Assembly (NCBI GenBank): GCA_964602985.1
Contig: CAZRTJ010000007.1
Coordinates: 1 to 64,000 of the forward strand
Source: CAYZJB01 sp964602985
GTDB lineage: Bacteria > CLD3 > SB21
Direction: 5' to 3'
DNA: 64,000 bases
Part shown: piece by piece, positions 16,767-25,585 of the stretch
Layout of the letters: every line of letters begins with the position of its first letter
How positions within the stretch are numbered: position 1 is the stretch's first letter
Notes under the pieces: model-generated
Databases searched by the model: none
What the model saw: only the letters and a program-made list of their open reading frames with translations
What the model was told of the DNA's origin: nothing
Made by a program: the position numbers and the translations under genes

Positions 16767-18906
16767 GTTGCAAGGTCGTCGTCGTTCCCGCCTTTACGGT
16801 GATCATTTTCCGGACGGGCGCAAAGGCAGGGTTCTCCAGTTGAATTTCGTACGTTCCTGGTTCCAGTGCGAGATTATCCAGGGGCGGTGTGGCGCCCTGA
16901 TTGCGGCCATTCACAAACACAGTCGCCCATGGATCGACCAACAGCCGAACGATTCCAATCGAAGCCTGAAGCGACACGTGCGTCTTGGCCTCCCGGTTTT
17001 CGTCGACGAGCACGCGCTTGACTGAGAACAGTTGACCCTTTTGAATCCGGACCAGATGAACGCCTGCGGGGAAGCGATCATCCCGAAATGGGGTCACACC
17101 GATTCGTTTGCCGCCGGTGTATATCTCTGCGCCGGGAGGATCGCTGGAAACAACCAACGCGCCGAAAATGGGTTCAAGGGAAATCGTTGGACGAAGGGTG
17201 TCTTGGTCGTTGATTTGCAGAGGCCGGCTCAGGGAACGGAATCCTGTTTTCTGGAAAGTGACCTCGTGATTTCCGACGGGGATCATCGCAATTCCAGAGT
17301 TGCGTGTGGGCCGGTACGCGATTCCCTCGATGAGAATCTCCGCACCCTGAGGTTGCACACCGGCCATGGACAGGGCGCCTTTTCGGAAATCCAAGACGGG
17401 TCGCAACTTCCGCTCACCGCGTTTGCGCAAATCCAATTCGAGCGTCTTGTTGAGATAATTATCCCGACTAAACAGCAACGTGTGTTTGCCGGACGGGAAG
17501 GGGATTCTATGGAGCGGTGTGTAGCCGATCAAACGTCCCGTGGTCGTCAAGACCCGCACCACCTCGGGCACTGACGTGACTGTGAGATAAGCGGTATCGA
17601 TCCCTTCGGGTATGCGCACCGGGGCGAGTTGAAGTTCGATTTCGAAGTCCTTGTTCTCATGTTCAGCGAAGAGAAGTCTCGTCTTGTACGGCCGGTAAGC
17701 TTCATGAGACACGACCAATTCATATTCACCGGCGGGGATGTCGTTCCATTCCACTTTCTGATTGCGGATCTCCCGGGGAAGAGAATCCAACATAACCGTT
17801 CCTTCGAGGATATTGGTTCGCAAAGTCAGGGAGGCCGTTCCTCCCGGCAACAGTTTCTTTTTCTCGCCGGTGGGACGAAGGAAAACGTATCCGACCGCCA
17901 GTAGAAGCGCGACGGTCCCGCCGACAACCCAGGGATGTTTCCACCAGGATGGTTTGGCTGATCCGGACGGCTTGTCTGCCGCGGCGGTCATGATCATCGT
18001 TGCCTGCGTAGGATCGTTTAGGATCATCGTCGCCTGGACGTCGGCAGCCGACATCACCTGCGTCTCGCTCATACTGGTCGATTTCAGGTGTCGATGGGAG
18101 ACGATATCCGCGGCCATTTCGGAGGCCGTCTGGTATCGATCGGCCGGATTCTTGGCCACGGCTTTTTGAATGATCAATCCAAATTGCGCGGGTGCAGACA
18201 TGTTGACGACGGAGAGAGGCGTAGGATTCTCATGAACGACGCGGTACATCACCGTGGTGATGTTGTCTCCGGGAAAGGCCTTTTCGCAGGTGAGCAATTC
18301 GTACAGGACAGCCCCCGCGGAAAAAATATCCGTCCGATGGTCTATCAACTTTCCTGTGATTTGTTCGGGGGACATGTAGCTGGGGGTTCCTACCACCATT
18401 CCGGTCATTGTAGCGGTTGAGGAGGAGAATTTGGCGATGCCGAAATCGGTAATCTTTGCGACGTTGGCCGTGGTGAGTATGATGTTTGCCGGTTTGATGT
18501 CGCGGTGAATAACGCCCTTCTTGTGCGCATAGTCCAGGCCTTCACAAACCTGCGTCATGATGTGGACGATATCGTCAATCGAGAAAGGATGTTTCTCCGC
18601 GATCAGCGTACTCAGCGGAAGGCCGTCGAGATATTCCATCGCGAAGTAGGCCAGGCCGTTTTCTTCTCCATAATTATAAATCTGAACGATGTTGGAATGA
18701 GAAAGAAGTTCGGCGGATTTCGCTTCTTGCACGAAGCGACGCTTGAAGTCGTTTCGTTGTTCTTCCGACAGCGCCGGATTGGCTCGCAAAGTCTTGATGG
18801 CAACGGATTTGCCGGTCGTTCCATCCAAGCCTTTGTAGACGGTTCCCATGGCCCCCTCGCCAAGAACATCCTCAATCCGGTACGGCCCAATGTGAGTGGG
18901 AGTCAT
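16753..18906 (-). CDS. Membrane Ser/Thr protein kinase with PEGA repeats
   Basis: A 717-residue Hanks-type kinase. The cytoplasmic kinase domain (about 8-270) has GEGAMGTVYKG, the lysine in VAIKTL, HRDIKPANI, DFGIAKF and GTPSYMSPEQ, so it should be active. A Thr-rich linker with two QATMI sequences leads to a transmembrane helix near 325-345. About five PEGA-type repeats follow outside the membrane (for example VVSSDPPGAEIYTGG and LLVDPWATVFVNG). ATG 18906 begins at the family-like THIGPYRIEDVLG; the upstream GTG/ATG extension is not needed. It heads an operon with a TPR lipoprotein and an FHA-cyclase, the latter a likely substrate or reader. Confidence 0.94.
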   Translation of the reverse strand: MTPTHIGPYRIEDVLGEGAMGTVYKGLDGTTGKSVAIKTLRANPALSEEQRNDFKRRFVQEAKSAELLSHSNIVQIYNYGEENGLAYFAMEYLDGLPLSTLIAEKHPFSIDDIVHIMTQVCEGLDYAHKKGVIHRDIKPANIILTTANVAKITDFGIAKFSSSTATMTGMVVGTPSYMSPEQITGKLIDHRTDIFSAGAVLYELLTCEKAFPGDNITTVMYRVVHENPTPLSVVNMSAPAQFGLIIQKAVAKNPADRYQTASEMAADIVSHRHLKSTSMSETQVMSAADVQATMILNDPTQATMIMTAAADKPSGSAKPSWWKHPWVVGGTVALLLAVGYVFLRPTGEKKKLLPGGTASLTLRTNILEGTVMLDSLPREIRNQKVEWNDIPAGEYELVVSHEAYRPYKTRLLFAEHENKDFEIELQLAPVRIPEGIDTAYLTVTSVPEVVRVLTTTGRLIGYTPLHRIPFPSGKHTLLFSRDNYLNKTLELDLRKRGERKLRPVLDFRKGALSMAGVQPQGAEILIEGIAYRPTRNSGIAMIPVGNHEVTFQKTGFRSLSRPLQINDQDTLRPTISLEPIFGALVVSSDPPGAEIYTGGKRIGVTPFRDDRFPAGVHLVRIQKGQLFSVKRVLVDENREAKTHVSLQASIGIVRLLVDPWATVFVNGRNQGATPPLDNLALEPGTYEIQLENPAFAPVRKMITVKAGTTTTLQHEFK

Positions 18907-18935
18907 GTGTTGAACCTGGTCGCCATGCAGCAAAA

Positions 18936-18964
18936 AACTTATTGCAAAGGCGGGCCAATAGCAA
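18936..18964 (-). promoter_or_regulatory. Putative promoter of kinase operon
   Basis: On the minus strand TTGCTA (18959-18964), 17 nt, TAAGTT (18936-18941). The predicted start near 18929 gives a leader of about 22 nt before ATG 18906. It is divergent from the hpnC promoter only about 13 nt away, so the two operons could share regulators. Confidence 0.45.
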
Positions 18965-18976
18965 GTGACGAAGCGG

Positions 18977-19004
18977 TTGCATCCTACCGGGAGTACGGTA
19001 TATT
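18977..19004 (+). promoter_or_regulatory. Promoter of hpnCDE operon
   Basis: TTGCAT (18977-18982), 16 nt, TATATT (18999-19004). The -10 box ends 9 nt before ATG 19014 and no Shine-Dalgarno precedes the start, so the mRNA is probably leaderless or has a leader of only two or three bases. Confidence 0.6.
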
Positions 19005-19013
19005 CGTCTCTCG

Positions 19014-19868
19014 ATGGGCATGGATCGTGATCTTGCAGAAGGGTATCGAGTTTGTCACCGGATCGCGCGGGAGAGGCGTGAGAATTTCCTGGTCCTGGGA
19101 CCTTTCACTCGCCCGGTCCTGCGAAAGAGCCTGGCGGCCTTGTATGCATACCTGCGTGTGTCGGACGACATCGCCGATGCCAACGGTGCGGTCGCAGAAA
19201 AGCTGAATCGCCTCCTCCAATGGGAAGCGTCGGTGCGCAGTTGCACCCGCGGAACGCCCCGTCATCCAATCCTCAAGGCGTTGCAAGACACGATTCGTCG
19301 GCACGATCTGCCCATGGACATTGTGCTGGGTCCGCTGCAGGCGTTCAAGGTGGACCTGCTGAAGAGCCGGTACAGGACATTTTCGGAGTTGGAGGAATAT
19401 TGCCGTTGGTCGGCCAATCCCGTGGGGGAACTGATCCTGCGAGTCTACGGTTACCATACCCAACCCTCGTGGAAGTCGTGCCTGCAGGCGTCGGACGCCA
19501 TCTGTACGGCCCTCCAACTGGTCAACCATCTTCAGCACCTACTGCGCGACCGCTCGCTAAATCGGTTGTACTTCCCACTGGATGAGATGAACGGATTCAC
19601 GGAAGACGACTGGATTCACGGCCGCACGGGCAACGGCTTTCCTGAGTTTCGCCTGTCCCAGCTGACGCGCATTCGCGCGCTTCTGACGGCAGGCCGTCCA
19701 CTGATGTCTCTGACGAAGGGTTTGCTCTCTCGATACGTCAGAACGGTGTGGAACGCGGCCCACATGCTCGCAGACAAGATCGAAGTTCATGATTTCGCTG
19801 GCTTCCCGGACGGGCCGGTTCGGACAAAACTCGATGCAATGAAATTGATTTGGCGGTCCTTCACATGA
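19014..19868 (+). CDS. hpnC: Squalene synthesis protein HpnC
   Basis: HpnC belongs to the squalene/phytoene synthase family and acts with HpnD and HpnE to turn farnesyl diphosphate into squalene; HpnC releases diphosphate from presqualene diphosphate giving hydroxysqualene. The 284-residue protein keeps the first Asp-rich motif in YLRVSDDIADAN, but the second, usually DxxxD, reads LQHLLRDRSLNRLYFP, so its first Asp is replaced by His. A second ATG at 19020 is possible. hpnD follows with an ATGA overlap, and the whole hpnC-D-E-peroxiredoxin unit starts from one promoter. No squalene-hopene cyclase is in the window. Confidence 0.87.
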   Translation: MGMDRDLAEGYRVCHRIARERRENFLVLGPFTRPVLRKSLAALYAYLRVSDDIADANGAVAEKLNRLLQWEASVRSCTRGTPRHPILKALQDTIRRHDLPMDIVLGPLQAFKVDLLKSRYRTFSELEEYCRWSANPVGELILRVYGYHTQPSWKSCLQASDAICTALQLVNHLQHLLRDRSLNRLYFPLDEMNGFTEDDWIHGRTGNGFPEFRLSQLTRIRALLTAGRPLMSLTKGLLSRYVRTVWNAAHMLADKIEVHDFAGFPDGPVRTKLDAMKLIWRSFT

Positions 19869-20692
19869 TTACACCGGAGACGCGAAAGAGCCATTTTTAC
19901 CTGCCCATGCTGACGCTGCCGTTGGATCGACGCCAGGCCCTTTTGTCAGTCTATGCTTTTTGCCGACACGCGGACGATCTGGCGGACACGGCAAAAATTA
20001 GCGCAGAAGAAAGAGTTCATTTGTTGTGCGAGTTGGAGCAGAAATTCCGACAGACGTGGCGAGAAGGCACAGGCGGTGGATGGTTGCACGCAGTGGCGGT
20101 GGCGGCAAGGCAATACGATCTGCCGTGGGAGTGGTTTCAGGACTTTCTTTGCGGGATTCAAGGAGACATTGTGGGCTGGCGGCTTCGTACGGATAACGAC
20201 GTACGTGAGTATTGTCGCAAAGTCGCCGGGACGGTGGGGTTGATGAGCATTCGCATCATGGGCCGGCCGGAGGCTGAGGACTATGCGGTGGGATTGGGTG
20301 AGGCGCTACAACGCACGAACATCCTTCGCGACTTTCTGGAGGACACACAACGCGGTCGAGTTTACTTCTCCGAAGAGCGACTGGAACGGTTTGGTTTGAC
20401 ACCCGATGCGGTTCTGCAAAATCCGGATACCCGTCAAACGTTACAACTGCTTCACGACGAGTGTATGCGAGTCGAGAAGCTCTATGACGCGTTGGAAAGG
20501 ACCTATTCTGTACACCGGGCGAAGTCTTTGTTGTCCGCACGATTGATGCACGGGATTTACAAATACGTTTTCGATAGGATCTGCACGAACCCGGGATTGG
20601 TTTTTACCAAGCGCATCCGCATGAGTCGTTGGCGGCAGATGCAGACGATCAGCCGGATCGTCTTCAGAGAGTGGGGTCTGGGTTGGTCGTGA
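19865..20692 (+). CDS. hpnD: Presqualene diphosphate synthase HpnD
   Basis: HpnD condenses two farnesyl diphosphates to presqualene diphosphate. The 275-residue protein carries both Asp-rich motifs intact: FCRHADDLADTA and the second in RTNILRDFLEDTQRGRVYF. Start ATG 19865 overlaps the hpnC stop (ATGA), and the protein from there, MITPETRKSHFYLPM, fits the family; the longer frame from 19850 is unlikely. The stop overlaps a GTG start of hpnE. Confidence 0.92.
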   Translation: MITPETRKSHFYLPMLTLPLDRRQALLSVYAFCRHADDLADTAKISAEERVHLLCELEQKFRQTWREGTGGGWLHAVAVAARQYDLPWEWFQDFLCGIQGDIVGWRLRTDNDVREYCRKVAGTVGLMSIRIMGRPEAEDYAVGLGEALQRTNILRDFLEDTQRGRVYFSEERLERFGLTPDAVLQNPDTRQTLQLLHDECMRVEKLYDALERTYSVHRAKSLLSARLMHGIYKYVFDRICTNPGLVFTKRIRMSRWRQMQTISRIVFREWGLGWS

Positions 20693-21888
20693 TCATCGGA
20701 GCCGGTGTGTGCGGACTGGCCACCGCATCGATGCTGGTCAAAGCAGGAGTCGAGTGCACGCTTGTGGAAGCCGGGTCGCGACCGGGAGGGCGGTTGCACT
20801 CGTTCCTCGATCACGCTTCGGGCCGGACCTTGGACAACGGTCAGCACGTTTTGGTCGATGCCTGCCAAGAGACGTTGGATTGGTTAGGTGAGATCGGTGT
20901 GGCTGACTTTCCATTTGATCGCGTAACTTCCATCCCATTTCGTTCGACGACCGGCCGACAAGGTGTCCTGACGACCATGCACTCGCTGAGCCTTTTCACC
21001 GGATTGCTGGGTTTTGGATTACTGCCAATATCCGACCGCCTTCAGACGATTCTTCACTTCGTGCAATTACGTCGCGTACATGCGTCGTCATTGCGAACAG
21101 CGTTGCATGGATTTGGCGCATCCGGCGAGAGCATGCGGTACGTATGGGAACCCCTGTGCCGGGCTTTTTTCAGCCGAGACCTGGAGGAAGTGGACGTTGT
21201 TGATTTCTCCCGACTTCTCGACGAATTTGTTCGACGCCCGACGCTGTTGATGCCGACAAAATCTCTGGAGGACACATTCATCCGTCCGGCGATGACTTTT
21301 CTGACGCGGAATAGGGTACGAATTCGGTACGGTTCACGCGTAAGGAAATGGGTGGTTCAGAACGGGTTCGTCCGCCGAATTCTGTTGTCGTCTGAAAATG
21401 ACATTCGATGCGACATCGTTGTTTCAACAATCCCTCCGCGATGCCTGGCAGAGATTGATGCCAATCCGATGGAAAGTCGTTCCTCGGCGATCGTATCGGT
21501 TTATTTTTGGTGCGACCATTTGGAAGCGCCTCCCGCGACGGCGCTGGTAGACTCCGCAGGACAGTGGCTGTTCAACAAAGGAGGCGGATTGTATCAGGTC
21601 ACCATCAGTCGCGCGGACCGATGGCTCGACTTGGCGAATGAGGAATTGATGGCACTCTTGGTCCAGGAACTGAACCAATGTGGAATCGCTGTTCCACACG
21701 GCGTGCGATATCGCGTGATCCGCACACGTCAGGCGATTTACCATGGAGTTGGCGCGTGCGCGTCGTATGCCAATCTACACGTCGGTGGAGACTGGACGAA
21801 CACGGGTTTGCCTGGGTCGATCGAGAGCGCCGTTCGGAGTGCGCGTCAAATCACGAAGAACATCCTGCAGGGAGACATCGAATGCTAA
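20689..21888 (+). CDS. hpnE: Squalene-associated FAD-dependent desaturase HpnE
   Basis: HpnE is the FAD amine-oxidase-like enzyme that reduces hydroxysqualene to squalene. The protein has about 399 residues with an N-terminal dinucleotide-binding motif IIGAGVCGLATASML followed by VEAGSRPGGRL, and a C-terminal FAD-contact region GDWTNTGLPGSIESAVRSA. GTG 20689, overlapping the hpnD stop as GTGA, places the Rossmann motif at the very start, as in the family; upstream in-frame starts inside hpnD cannot be ruled out. The 3' end overlaps the peroxiredoxin start by 7 bp. Confidence 0.88.
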   Translation: MIIGAGVCGLATASMLVKAGVECTLVEAGSRPGGRLHSFLDHASGRTLDNGQHVLVDACQETLDWLGEIGVADFPFDRVTSIPFRSTTGRQGVLTTMHSLSLFTGLLGFGLLPISDRLQTILHFVQLRRVHASSLRTALHGFGASGESMRYVWEPLCRAFFSRDLEEVDVVDFSRLLDEFVRRPTLLMPTKSLEDTFIRPAMTFLTRNRVRIRYGSRVRKWVVQNGFVRRILLSSENDIRCDIVVSTIPPRCLAEIDANPMESRSSAIVSVYFWCDHLEAPPATALVDSAGQWLFNKGGGLYQVTISRADRWLDLANEELMALLVQELNQCGIAVPHGVRYRVIRTRQAIYHGVGACASYANLHVGGDWTNTGLPGSIESAVRSARQITKNILQGDIEC

Positions 21889-22340
21889 AGAAGGGACAAC
21901 GGGTGACGGATTTTCGATTGGTGACCTCCACCGGAGCCGCCTTCGGTATGGATGAGCTGTCCCGTTATCGGGCGACGGCGCTGTTTTTCTATCCGAGGGA
22001 CTTCACGACGATTTGTACCGCACAGGCCTGTCATTTCCGCGATCGGTATCGTGAAATCCAAGAGTTGGGCGGGAGGGCATTTGGAGTCAGTACGGACGGG
22101 GATGATCGTCATACTCAATTTCGAGAGCGACACGCCTTGCCGTTTGAATTGGTGCAGGATGAATCGAAAACGCTGGGTCGCTTATTTGGCGTGTTGCGGA
22201 TGGCGGGATGGTTTGGACATAAACGCGCGACGTTCGTCCTGGCGCCAGACGCCACTCTTCTCGACGTGATTCACAATGAAATGAACGCAACCATTCACGC
22301 CGATCGTTTCATAGACGTCCTGAGGTCGCTGAAGGCTTAA
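21882..22340 (+). CDS. BCP/AhpC-type peroxiredoxin
   Basis: A 152-residue thiol peroxidase. The active-site motif PRDFTTICTAQACHF has the PxxxTxxC peroxidatic cysteine and a second Cys five residues on, as in the atypical 2-Cys BCP group. It reduces hydroperoxides with thioredoxin. ATG 21882 lies in the ATGCTAA overlap with the hpnE stop, with GGGAG upstream. Placement after squalene genes suggests protection of an oxygen-sensitive polyene lipid; this is inference. The stop overlaps the convergent glucan phosphorylase by 4 bp. Confidence 0.9.
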   Translation: MLKKGQRVTDFRLVTSTGAAFGMDELSRYRATALFFYPRDFTTICTAQACHFRDRYREIQELGGRAFGVSTDGDDRHTQFRERHALPFELVQDESKTLGRLFGVLRMAGWFGHKRATFVLAPDATLLDVIHNEMNATIHADRFIDVLRSLKA

Positions 22341-24433
22341 GTCCGGTACATGCGGTCGCTGTATTCGGCGACCATGCGGTCGGTATTGTACACCTGGATG
22401 AGGGTAATCATGGCCCGGCGAATGCGCTGGATCCACGCGGAGGGAATACCGTCGCCATTGCGGTTGAAGTAGGCGGGGAGAATCACCTCCGTCAATGTCT
22501 TGTACAATTGTTCTTCGTCTACCTTGTCCTGCGTTTCGACATCGGGGATGGAGTAATCCTCTCCGATGGCAAATCCATTCGTCTGGTCGTAGGCCTCACG
22601 CCACCAGCCGTCCAGTGTCGAGAAGTGCAGGCATCCATGGATGGCTGTCTTCTGTCCCGACGTGCCGCTTGCCTCGTGGGGCCGACGTGGGTTGTTGAGC
22701 CAGATATCGCAACCCGATATCATGTGACGGGCGACGTTAATGTCGTAGTTTTCCAGGAAAACAACTTTTCCAAAGAGTTGAGAGTGCTTGGTCAGTTCGA
22801 CGATTCGTTTCACCGCCGCCTTGCCGATGTCATCTTTGGGGTGCGCCTTGCCGGCAAAAATGAACTGAACAGGGCGGTCGATGTCGTTACACAAGCGAAC
22901 GATTCTTTCGAGATCCGAAAAAATCAGACCCGGTCGTTTGTATGCGGCAAATCGTCTGGCGAATCCGATCGTCAATGCGTCGGGCGAAAGGATGGTGTCG
23001 ATGAACTTACTGGCCGCAAACGTAGCGGCCTCTTGCACGTGGAGTCGCCGGCGGACAAACTCGACCAAGTCCCTCCTCAGGCCGTACCGAAGCGCCCAGA
23101 TTTCTTCATCTGAAATAATTTCCGGATCGGCGACCCGATTCCAGAAATCCGGCTGCATGATGTGTGTTTCCCAGTCCTCTCCCCAAAATTTTCTCCAAAA
23201 TTGCCTCGTACGATGTTGCATCCAGCTCAGAATGTGGACGCCGTTCGTGATGTGAAGGATGGGTACGTCTTTTTCCGATTTGTCTGGGTACAGTTCTTTC
23301 CACATGTTGCGCGTCACCTGACCATGAAGTTCGCTGACCGCGTTCGAAGCGCGGCTGTGCTTGAGGGCAAGGACGGTCATGCAGAAAGTCTCATTCGGGT
23401 CGGACGGATGGACGCGGCCAAATTCCATCATGCGATCGATGGATATTCCGCTCATACCGGAATAATGCGCAAACGCAAACGCCATCAGGTCTCTGGAAAA
23501 TCGATCGTGACCGGCCGGAACAGGCGTGTGTGTGGTAAACACGCACCGTGGTCTCGTCCATGCGATGGCGTCATCGAAACTCTTTCCGGAGAGCAGTTGC
23601 TCGCGAATCAGTTCAAATATGAGGAAAGCGCTGTGACCCTCATTCAGATGATACACGGATGGGTCGATATTCAATTGGCGCAGCAGTCGGACGCCGCCGA
23701 TGCCGATCACCATTTCCTGACAAATGCGGGTGGTAATGTCTCCGCCATACGTACGTGCCGTGAGATGGCGGTACAGTTCCTCGTTATCGGGATGATTGCT
23801 GTCAAGCAGGTAGACTTTGTTGCGACCGACAGACACTTCCCATGCCGCGAGGGTCACCATGGAATGTCCGATTTCCACCCGAGTGAGGACAGGACTGCCG
23901 TTGCGATGGACCACCGGGCGAATCGGCAAACGTTCTGGCAAGTTTTCCGGGTAATTCTCAACCTGCGTCCCTTCGACGGCCACGGACTGCTGAAAGTATC
24001 CCTGGCGATAGAAGAGTCCAATGCCGATCACTCCCAGGCCCAGGTCACTCGCGGATTTCATATGGTCCCCGGACAAGATCCCGAGGCCACCGGAATAGAT
24101 CGGCAGACACTCGTGGATGGCAAACTCCGGACTAAAATAAGCGACCGGATGGATGGACAACTGCGGGGCGTGCGTACGGCCCCAAGTTTTTTCGCGGGCC
24201 AGGTATTGGTCAAATTCGTCCAAGACGTCATTGGCCAGTTCGCTCAGTTCAGACTCTTTCAGTCGGGCGTGCAGTTCCTGATCGCTGACCCCGTTCAATA
24301 CCGCGACGGCATTGTGATAGGAATCGCGCCATGTTTGCGGGGCAAGGGTCTCAAAAAGACTCTGAGCCTTGGGATTCCAAGCCCACCACAGATTTTTGGC
24401 AAGGTCGTGAATGAGTTGTACGCGCTTGTCCAC
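22337..24433 (-). CDS. glgP: Alpha-glucan phosphorylase
   Basis: A PLP-dependent phosphorylase of the short (about 700-residue) alpha-glucan phosphorylase type, releasing glucose-1-phosphate from glycogen or maltodextrin. The 698-residue protein shows LAKNLWWAWNP near the start, AYFSPEFAIHECLPIYSGGLG, LNEGHSAF, FAGKAHPKD, and the PLP region EASGTSGQKTAIHGCL. The GTG start at 24433 lacks a clear Shine-Dalgarno and comes 12 nt after the glycosyltransferase stop, suggesting coupling. Together with the epimerase and glycosyltransferase it forms a carbohydrate operon. Confidence 0.92.
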   Translation of the reverse strand: MDKRVQLIHDLAKNLWWAWNPKAQSLFETLAPQTWRDSYHNAVAVLNGVSDQELHARLKESELSELANDVLDEFDQYLAREKTWGRTHAPQLSIHPVAYFSPEFAIHECLPIYSGGLGILSGDHMKSASDLGLGVIGIGLFYRQGYFQQSVAVEGTQVENYPENLPERLPIRPVVHRNGSPVLTRVEIGHSMVTLAAWEVSVGRNKVYLLDSNHPDNEELYRHLTARTYGGDITTRICQEMVIGIGGVRLLRQLNIDPSVYHLNEGHSAFLIFELIREQLLSGKSFDDAIAWTRPRCVFTTHTPVPAGHDRFSRDLMAFAFAHYSGMSGISIDRMMEFGRVHPSDPNETFCMTVLALKHSRASNAVSELHGQVTRNMWKELYPDKSEKDVPILHITNGVHILSWMQHRTRQFWRKFWGEDWETHIMQPDFWNRVADPEIISDEEIWALRYGLRRDLVEFVRRRLHVQEAATFAASKFIDTILSPDALTIGFARRFAAYKRPGLIFSDLERIVRLCNDIDRPVQFIFAGKAHPKDDIGKAAVKRIVELTKHSQLFGKVVFLENYDINVARHMISGCDIWLNNPRRPHEASGTSGQKTAIHGCLHFSTLDGWWREAYDQTNGFAIGEDYSIPDVETQDKVDEEQLYKTLTEVILPAYFNRNGDGIPSAWIQRIRRAMITLIQVYNTDRMVAEYSDRMYRT

Positions 24434-24445
24434 GGATTGTGTCTG

Positions 24446-25585
24446 TTAGGTTGCGTTGAGAAGATGAGTAAAATGGGAATCAATTTGAAGTCCAATTTTA
24501 TTCGCGTCGTGTTGGGCGGAAACGTACTCGCGCGCTCGTGCGCCCATTTCCGCTCGAAGGCTTGGATTTGCGATTAAGCGATCCACATCGGCAATCAACT
24601 GTTCGAAAGAGCGGGAATGAAAGCCCATCTGTTGAGTTTCGAGAAGTCCATCCGGATCGCAATCCAGCGTGACGACGGGCGTTGCGTGGATCCAAGCCTG
24701 CAGGTACGTGTTGGGAAACCCTTCGCGGTCGGGCAGTGAGGTGTTGACAACGATCGAGGCGCGTGCGAACCAATTTTGCGATTCGTCCCAGGATAAGGGA
24801 CCCACGTGAACGATGTTTGGAGTTGTCCTCATGAGTTCATCTATTTCGCTGCGATAGGAAGCATCCGGAACCGTTCCGGCTGCGACAAACCGGACACGAT
24901 GATGCGACAATGCGGCCGCCAATCGCACAAATATTTCCAGCCGTTTGCGCCGACCCGCGTGCGCGATCCACAGGACGACGGGGGGGGTGTCCTTTGTTGC
25001 GGAATGCCGAGGAATCTCGATCGGCGATCGCACCAATTCTGCATTTCGATGAAACGTTTGTTCACAACGAACGCGCTGCCATTCCGTCTGAGCAAAACGC
25101 AGTGCAGCGCTACGGATGGTCATGTCAAAGAGTTTTCGCTTCAGCAGGTTCTGACATCGCATCAGGAGGCGAATCGGCCAGGGAGATTTGTGAAAATGAT
25201 CGGGTAGAAAAATATTCGGATCGAAATCACTGTCTTCCGCGAAGTGATACACGGTCGGAAGGCGCAGGATATTCGCGGCAATCCATCCCACGAGGGAGGC
25301 GGTCAGGTTGGATCGTCCGCGTTGATACACGAGTGAAGGTCGGCGACGGCGCAGAATCCGCAGGATGTCCAGACGCACCAGGTCAAAATACCTGGATCGA
25401 CGAACGTACTCGCAGTGCGGATCGTAGGGGGAGTCCGCCGGCGAGGGAGCGGTAGCGATATACCATATTTGCCACCCTCGACTGCGGAGTTGTCCCGCGA
25501 TTCGGTCGATCTGCATTTCAACACCACCGGTTTTCTGACTGGCGATACGCGTGGCGAGAAAGAGGACAGACTTTTGCGTCGTCAC
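24446..25585 (-). CDS. GT4-family glycosyltransferase
   Basis: A 379-residue GT-B glycosyltransferase. The N-terminal domain opens with FLATRIASQKTGGVEMQI, a typical acceptor-side glycine loop, and the C-terminal domain has VVLWIAHAGRRKRLEIFVRL, HVGPLSWDE, and the donor-binding stretch NTSLPDREGFPNTYLQAWIHATPVV with the ExxxxxxxxxE-like acidic pattern partly changed. It likely adds a sugar in surface polysaccharide or glycolipid synthesis. GTG 25585 overlaps the epimerase stop as GTGA. The sugar donor cannot be told from sequence. Confidence 0.87.
   Translation of the reverse strand: MTTQKSVLFLATRIASQKTGGVEMQIDRIAGQLRSRGWQIWYIATAPSPADSPYDPHCEYVRRSRYFDLVRLDILRILRRRRPSLVYQRGRSNLTASLVGWIAANILRLPTVYHFAEDSDFDPNIFLPDHFHKSPWPIRLLMRCQNLLKRKLFDMTIRSAALRFAQTEWQRVRCEQTFHRNAELVRSPIEIPRHSATKDTPPVVLWIAHAGRRKRLEIFVRLAAALSHHRVRFVAAGTVPDASYRSEIDELMRTTPNIVHVGPLSWDESQNWFARASIVVNTSLPDREGFPNTYLQAWIHATPVVTLDCDPDGLLETQQMGFHSRSFEQLIADVDRLIANPSLRAEMGARAREYVSAQHDANKIGLQIDSHFTHLLNAT

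Noticed and set aside
23162..24577. 471-codon open frame on the plus strand opposite the glucan phosphorylase
   Set aside because: It is antisense to a well-supported gene, lacks a ribosome site and shows no domain.
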